Assembly: GCF_900114095.1 (NCBI RefSeq)
Contig: NZ_FORV01000006.1
Span: 62,001 to 126,000 of the forward strand
Direction: 5' to 3'
Origin: Sphingomonas sp. NFR04
GTDB lineage: Bacteria; Pseudomonadota; Alphaproteobacteria; Sphingomonadales; Sphingomonadaceae
Length of the DNA: 64,000 nt
Shown here: positions 61,784-64,000 of the stretch, piece by piece
How positions within the stretch are numbered: the first letter of the stretch is position 1
Layout: every line of letters starts with the position of its first letter
Notes under the pieces: model-generated
Told to the model about the DNA's origin: nothing
Seen by the model: only the letters and a program-made list of their open reading frames with translations
The model's database searches: none
Program-made: the position numbers and the translations under genes

Positions 61784-63814
61784 ATGAAAATGCGTCGTTC
61801 CTTGTTGCTGACCAGTGCGGTTGCGCTGCTCGTCGCCGCGCCTGCGCTCGCCCAGAGCGGCAAGCCCAAATATGGCAGCTTCGGTGTCGATCTGGCCGCG
61901 CAGCAGACCGGCGTGAAGCCCGGCGACGACTTCTGGACCTTCGCCAATGGCGGCTGGGCGGCACGCACCCAGATTCCCGCCGACCGCGGTTCGGCCGGCG
62001 TTGCCGTCGACCTCGTCGTCGCGGCCGAGGCGAATGTCCGCGCGCTGCTCGACGACATGGCGAAAAATCCCGACGCCTATGGTGCCAGCGGCAAGCAGGT
62101 CGGCGACTTCTATGCGAGCTGGATGGACGAAGCGGGTATCGCCGCGCGCGGTGCCGCGCCGCTCAAACCCTATCTCGATCGCATCGCCGGCGTGCAGGAC
62201 AAGACCGCGCTGCAGGTGCTGTTCGCCACCACCGGCTATGCCTCGCCGGTCGAGGTCGGCGTGACTCCGGGCTTCGCCGATCCGACCAAATACACCGCCG
62301 CCGTCGGCCAGGGCGGCCTTGGCATGCCGCGCGACTATTACCTCAACCAGGGGCCGAAGTTCGATGCGGTGCGCAAGGCCTATCGGGCCTATGTGCAGCA
62401 GATCCAGGAACTGGCCGGCATCCCCGATGCGAGCGCCAAGGCCGACGCGATCGTCGCGCTCGAGACCGCGATGGCCAAGGTGCAATGGTCGCCGGAGCAG
62501 AGCCGCGACCTGGTCAAGCTCAACGATCCGCAGTCGATCGCGGGACTGACGGCCAAGGCCCCCGAGTTCGACTGGGCGCTGATGCTGAAGACGTACGGTG
62601 TCGACAGTTCGCCGCAGATCCTGATGACCCAGAACACCGCGTTGATCGCGCTCGGCAAGATCTTCGCCGCCATTCCGCTGGCCACGTGGAAGGATTATCT
62701 CGCCTATCGCTTCGTCAGCGATCACGCGACCTATCTGCCCAAGGCGTTCGACCAGGCGCGGTTCGACTTCTACTCGAAGACGCTCTCCGGCGTGCAGGTC
62801 CAGCGCGAGCGCTGGAAGCGCGGCGTGCAGATGGTCAACGGTGCGCTCGGCGAGGCGGTGGGCAAGGCCTATGTCGCCAAATACTATCCGCCCGAATCCG
62901 AGAAGCAGATGGCCGAGCTGATCGAGAATCTGCGCGATTCCTATCGCGAGCGGATCGAGGCTTCGACCTGGATGGATGAGGCAACCCGCAAGGCAGCGCT
63001 TGCCAAGCTGGCGGCGTTCGAGCCGCGCATCGGCCACCCGCAAACCTATATCGATTATTCGACGCTGAAGGTCGAACGCGACGATCTGCTCGGCAATGTG
63101 ATGCGTTCGGGCGAATTCGAGCATCGGCTGGAGCTGTCGCGCTTCCCCAAGCCGGTCGATCGCAGCCTGTGGGCGATGACGCCGCAGACGGTGAACGCCT
63201 ATTACGACCCCTCGCTCAACCAGATCACCTTCCCGGCGGCGATCCTGCAGCCGCCTTTCTTCGATCCCAATGCCGATCCGGCGGTGAATTACGGCGCGAT
63301 CGGCGCGGTGATCGGCCACGAGATGGGCCATGGCTTCGACGACCAGGGCAGCATGTTCGGCCCCACCGGCAAGTTCGAGAATTGGTGGACGCCCAAGGCG
63401 AAGGAAGATTTCGCCGCGCGCACCAAGGCGCTCGCGGGCCAGTACGACACCTATGAGCCGGTGCCCGGCACCAAGATCAACGGACGGCTGACGCTGGGCG
63501 AGAATATCGGCGATCTCGGCGGCGTCGAGGCGGCGTACGGGGCGTATCAGAAGTACCAGGCCAAGCACGGCAAGGCGAAGAGCATTGGCGGGCTCACCGG
63601 CGACCAGCGCTTCTTCCTCGCCTATGCGCAGGCCTGGCGGACGAAGGTGCGCGAGGATGCGCAGCGCCAGCAGCTCCTCACCGATCCACATTCGCCGGCG
63701 ACCGCGCGAGTCAACGGCATCGTCCGCAACGTCGATGCCTGGTACAAGGCGTTCGACATCAAGCCGGGCGACAAGTTGTACCTGCCGCCGGAGCAGCGCG
63801 TGCACATCTGGTAA
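61784..63814 (+). CDS. Exported M13 family zinc metallopeptidase (PepO/neprilysin type)
   Basis: A 676-aa M13 peptidase with a signal peptide (LLLTSAVALLVAAPALAQS). The zinc site is H512-E513-M-G-H516 within VIGHEMGHGFDDQG, third ligand E573 and D577 in GENIGDLGG; NAYYDPSLNQITFPAAILQPPFF is the substrate-binding block and the C-terminal PEQRVHIW ends as in the family. It would cleave short peptides in the periplasm or outside. The frame stays open upstream into the repeats, but ATG 61784 gives a clean signal peptide. A strong terminator follows. Confidence 0.94.
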   Translation: MKMRRSLLLTSAVALLVAAPALAQSGKPKYGSFGVDLAAQQTGVKPGDDFWTFANGGWAARTQIPADRGSAGVAVDLVVAAEANVRALLDDMAKNPDAYGASGKQVGDFYASWMDEAGIAARGAAPLKPYLDRIAGVQDKTALQVLFATTGYASPVEVGVTPGFADPTKYTAAVGQGGLGMPRDYYLNQGPKFDAVRKAYRAYVQQIQELAGIPDASAKADAIVALETAMAKVQWSPEQSRDLVKLNDPQSIAGLTAKAPEFDWALMLKTYGVDSSPQILMTQNTALIALGKIFAAIPLATWKDYLAYRFVSDHATYLPKAFDQARFDFYSKTLSGVQVQRERWKRGVQMVNGALGEAVGKAYVAKYYPPESEKQMAELIENLRDSYRERIEASTWMDEATRKAALAKLAAFEPRIGHPQTYIDYSTLKVERDDLLGNVMRSGEFEHRLELSRFPKPVDRSLWAMTPQTVNAYYDPSLNQITFPAAILQPPFFDPNADPAVNYGAIGAVIGHEMGHGFDDQGSMFGPTGKFENWWTPKAKEDFAARTKALAGQYDTYEPVPGTKINGRLTLGENIGDLGGVEAAYGAYQKYQAKHGKAKSIGGLTGDQRFFLAYAQAWRTKVREDAQRQQLLTDPHSPATARVNGIVRNVDAWYKAFDIKPGDKLYLPPEQRVHIW

Positions 63815-63835
63815 GCGCCATTCGTATTTATACGG

Positions 63836-63866
63836 AAAAGGCCCGGCAGCGATGCCGGGCCTTTTT
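63836..63866 (+). terminator. Rho-independent terminator of the M13 peptidase gene
   Basis: AAAAGGCCCGGCA and TGCCGGGCCTTTT form a 13-base perfect stem around a GCGA tetraloop, ending in TTTTT. It begins 22 bases after the stop. Confidence 0.95.
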
Positions 63867-64000
63867 GCGTTCTGGCAGGGAAAACGTTCGCACTTGCAGC
63901 AACTGCAACTGGGGGGAAGCGGCTTTGCAGTTGCGGACTCACGCGGAGGCAACCAGATGCGGCGCCCGCGCTGCATTGCAGCAAAGCTGTATTGAGGTTC
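63867..64000. other. Terminal non-coding stretch
   Basis: No gene can be supported in these 134 bases. A 10-base inverted repeat GCAACTGCAA / TTGCAGTTGC (63899-63908 and 63925-63934) lies around a purine-rich GGGGGGAAG, perhaps in the leader or promoter of a gene beyond the window. Confidence 0.35.

Noticed and set aside
63899..63934. tRNA or riboswitch at the right edge
   Set aside because: Only one simple 10-base inverted repeat is visible; no cloverleaf or conserved riboswitch core.

Overview
This 64 kb window is GC-rich, densely packed bacterial chromosome, most likely from a sphingomonad (Alphaproteobacteria, Sphingomonadaceae). The evidence is the class II-type glutamate-cysteine ligase, a single bifunctional Rel/Spo enzyme, a class I PHA synthase with phasin, NodT-type efflux, and two families of dispersed palindromic intergenic repeats. 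I see no tRNA, rRNA, CRISPR array, transposase or replication origin.

Region 1 (1-21137) is most of a type VI secretion system (T6SS). The left edge cuts tssM; tssJ, tssK and tssL are presumably just outside. The order is tssM(partial)-tagF-pppA on plus, then fha, a small unknown gene and vgrG on minus, then tssA, tssB, tssC, hcp, two cargo-like genes, tagJ, tssE, tssF, tssG, tssH(clpV) and ppkA on plus. PpkA, PppA, Fha and TagF together form a threonine-phosphorylation switch that controls firing. The two genes between hcp and tagJ are the accessory part: an unknown 170-aa protein and a low-GC HNH/treble-clef nuclease-like protein, candidate secreted cargo.

Region 2 (21295-37311) is mixed housekeeping: alpha-ketoglutaric semialdehyde dehydrogenase, an orphan 145-aa protein, glutamate-cysteine ligase, RsmE, a group of membrane and lipid-linked glycosylation genes (GT-C-like protein, GtrA, methyltransferase, GT2), MntH, a DUF885 peptidase-like protein, Rsh, an HxlR regulator, a 100-aa small protein and a thioesterase.

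Region 3 (37530-44282) holds an alanine-type aminotransferase, PHA synthase, phasin (with a promoter carrying PhaR-like dyads and a clear terminator), ClpS, a Crp/Fnr regulator and MurA.

Region 4 (44473-54753) holds a GH92 mannosidase, a membrane GGDEF cyclase, a succinyl-CoA:acetate CoA-transferase family protein, a haem-oxygenase-like diiron protein, a CE2-like SGNH esterase, a small lipoprotein, a periplasmic GDPD, and XdhC with a MobA-like nucleotidyltransferase.

Region 5 (54722-63814) holds a complete MacA-MacB-type export pump with its outer-membrane factor on minus, divergent from acetyl-CoA synthetase, and then a secreted M13 peptidase with a strong terminator. Acetyl-CoA synthetase, the CoA-transferase, PHA synthase and phasin together suggest attention to acetyl-CoA supply and storage; this link is inference. 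Intergenic spaces are rich in palindromic repeats, including three copies of a roughly 97-bp paired-palindrome element and one element with long terminal inverted repeats.
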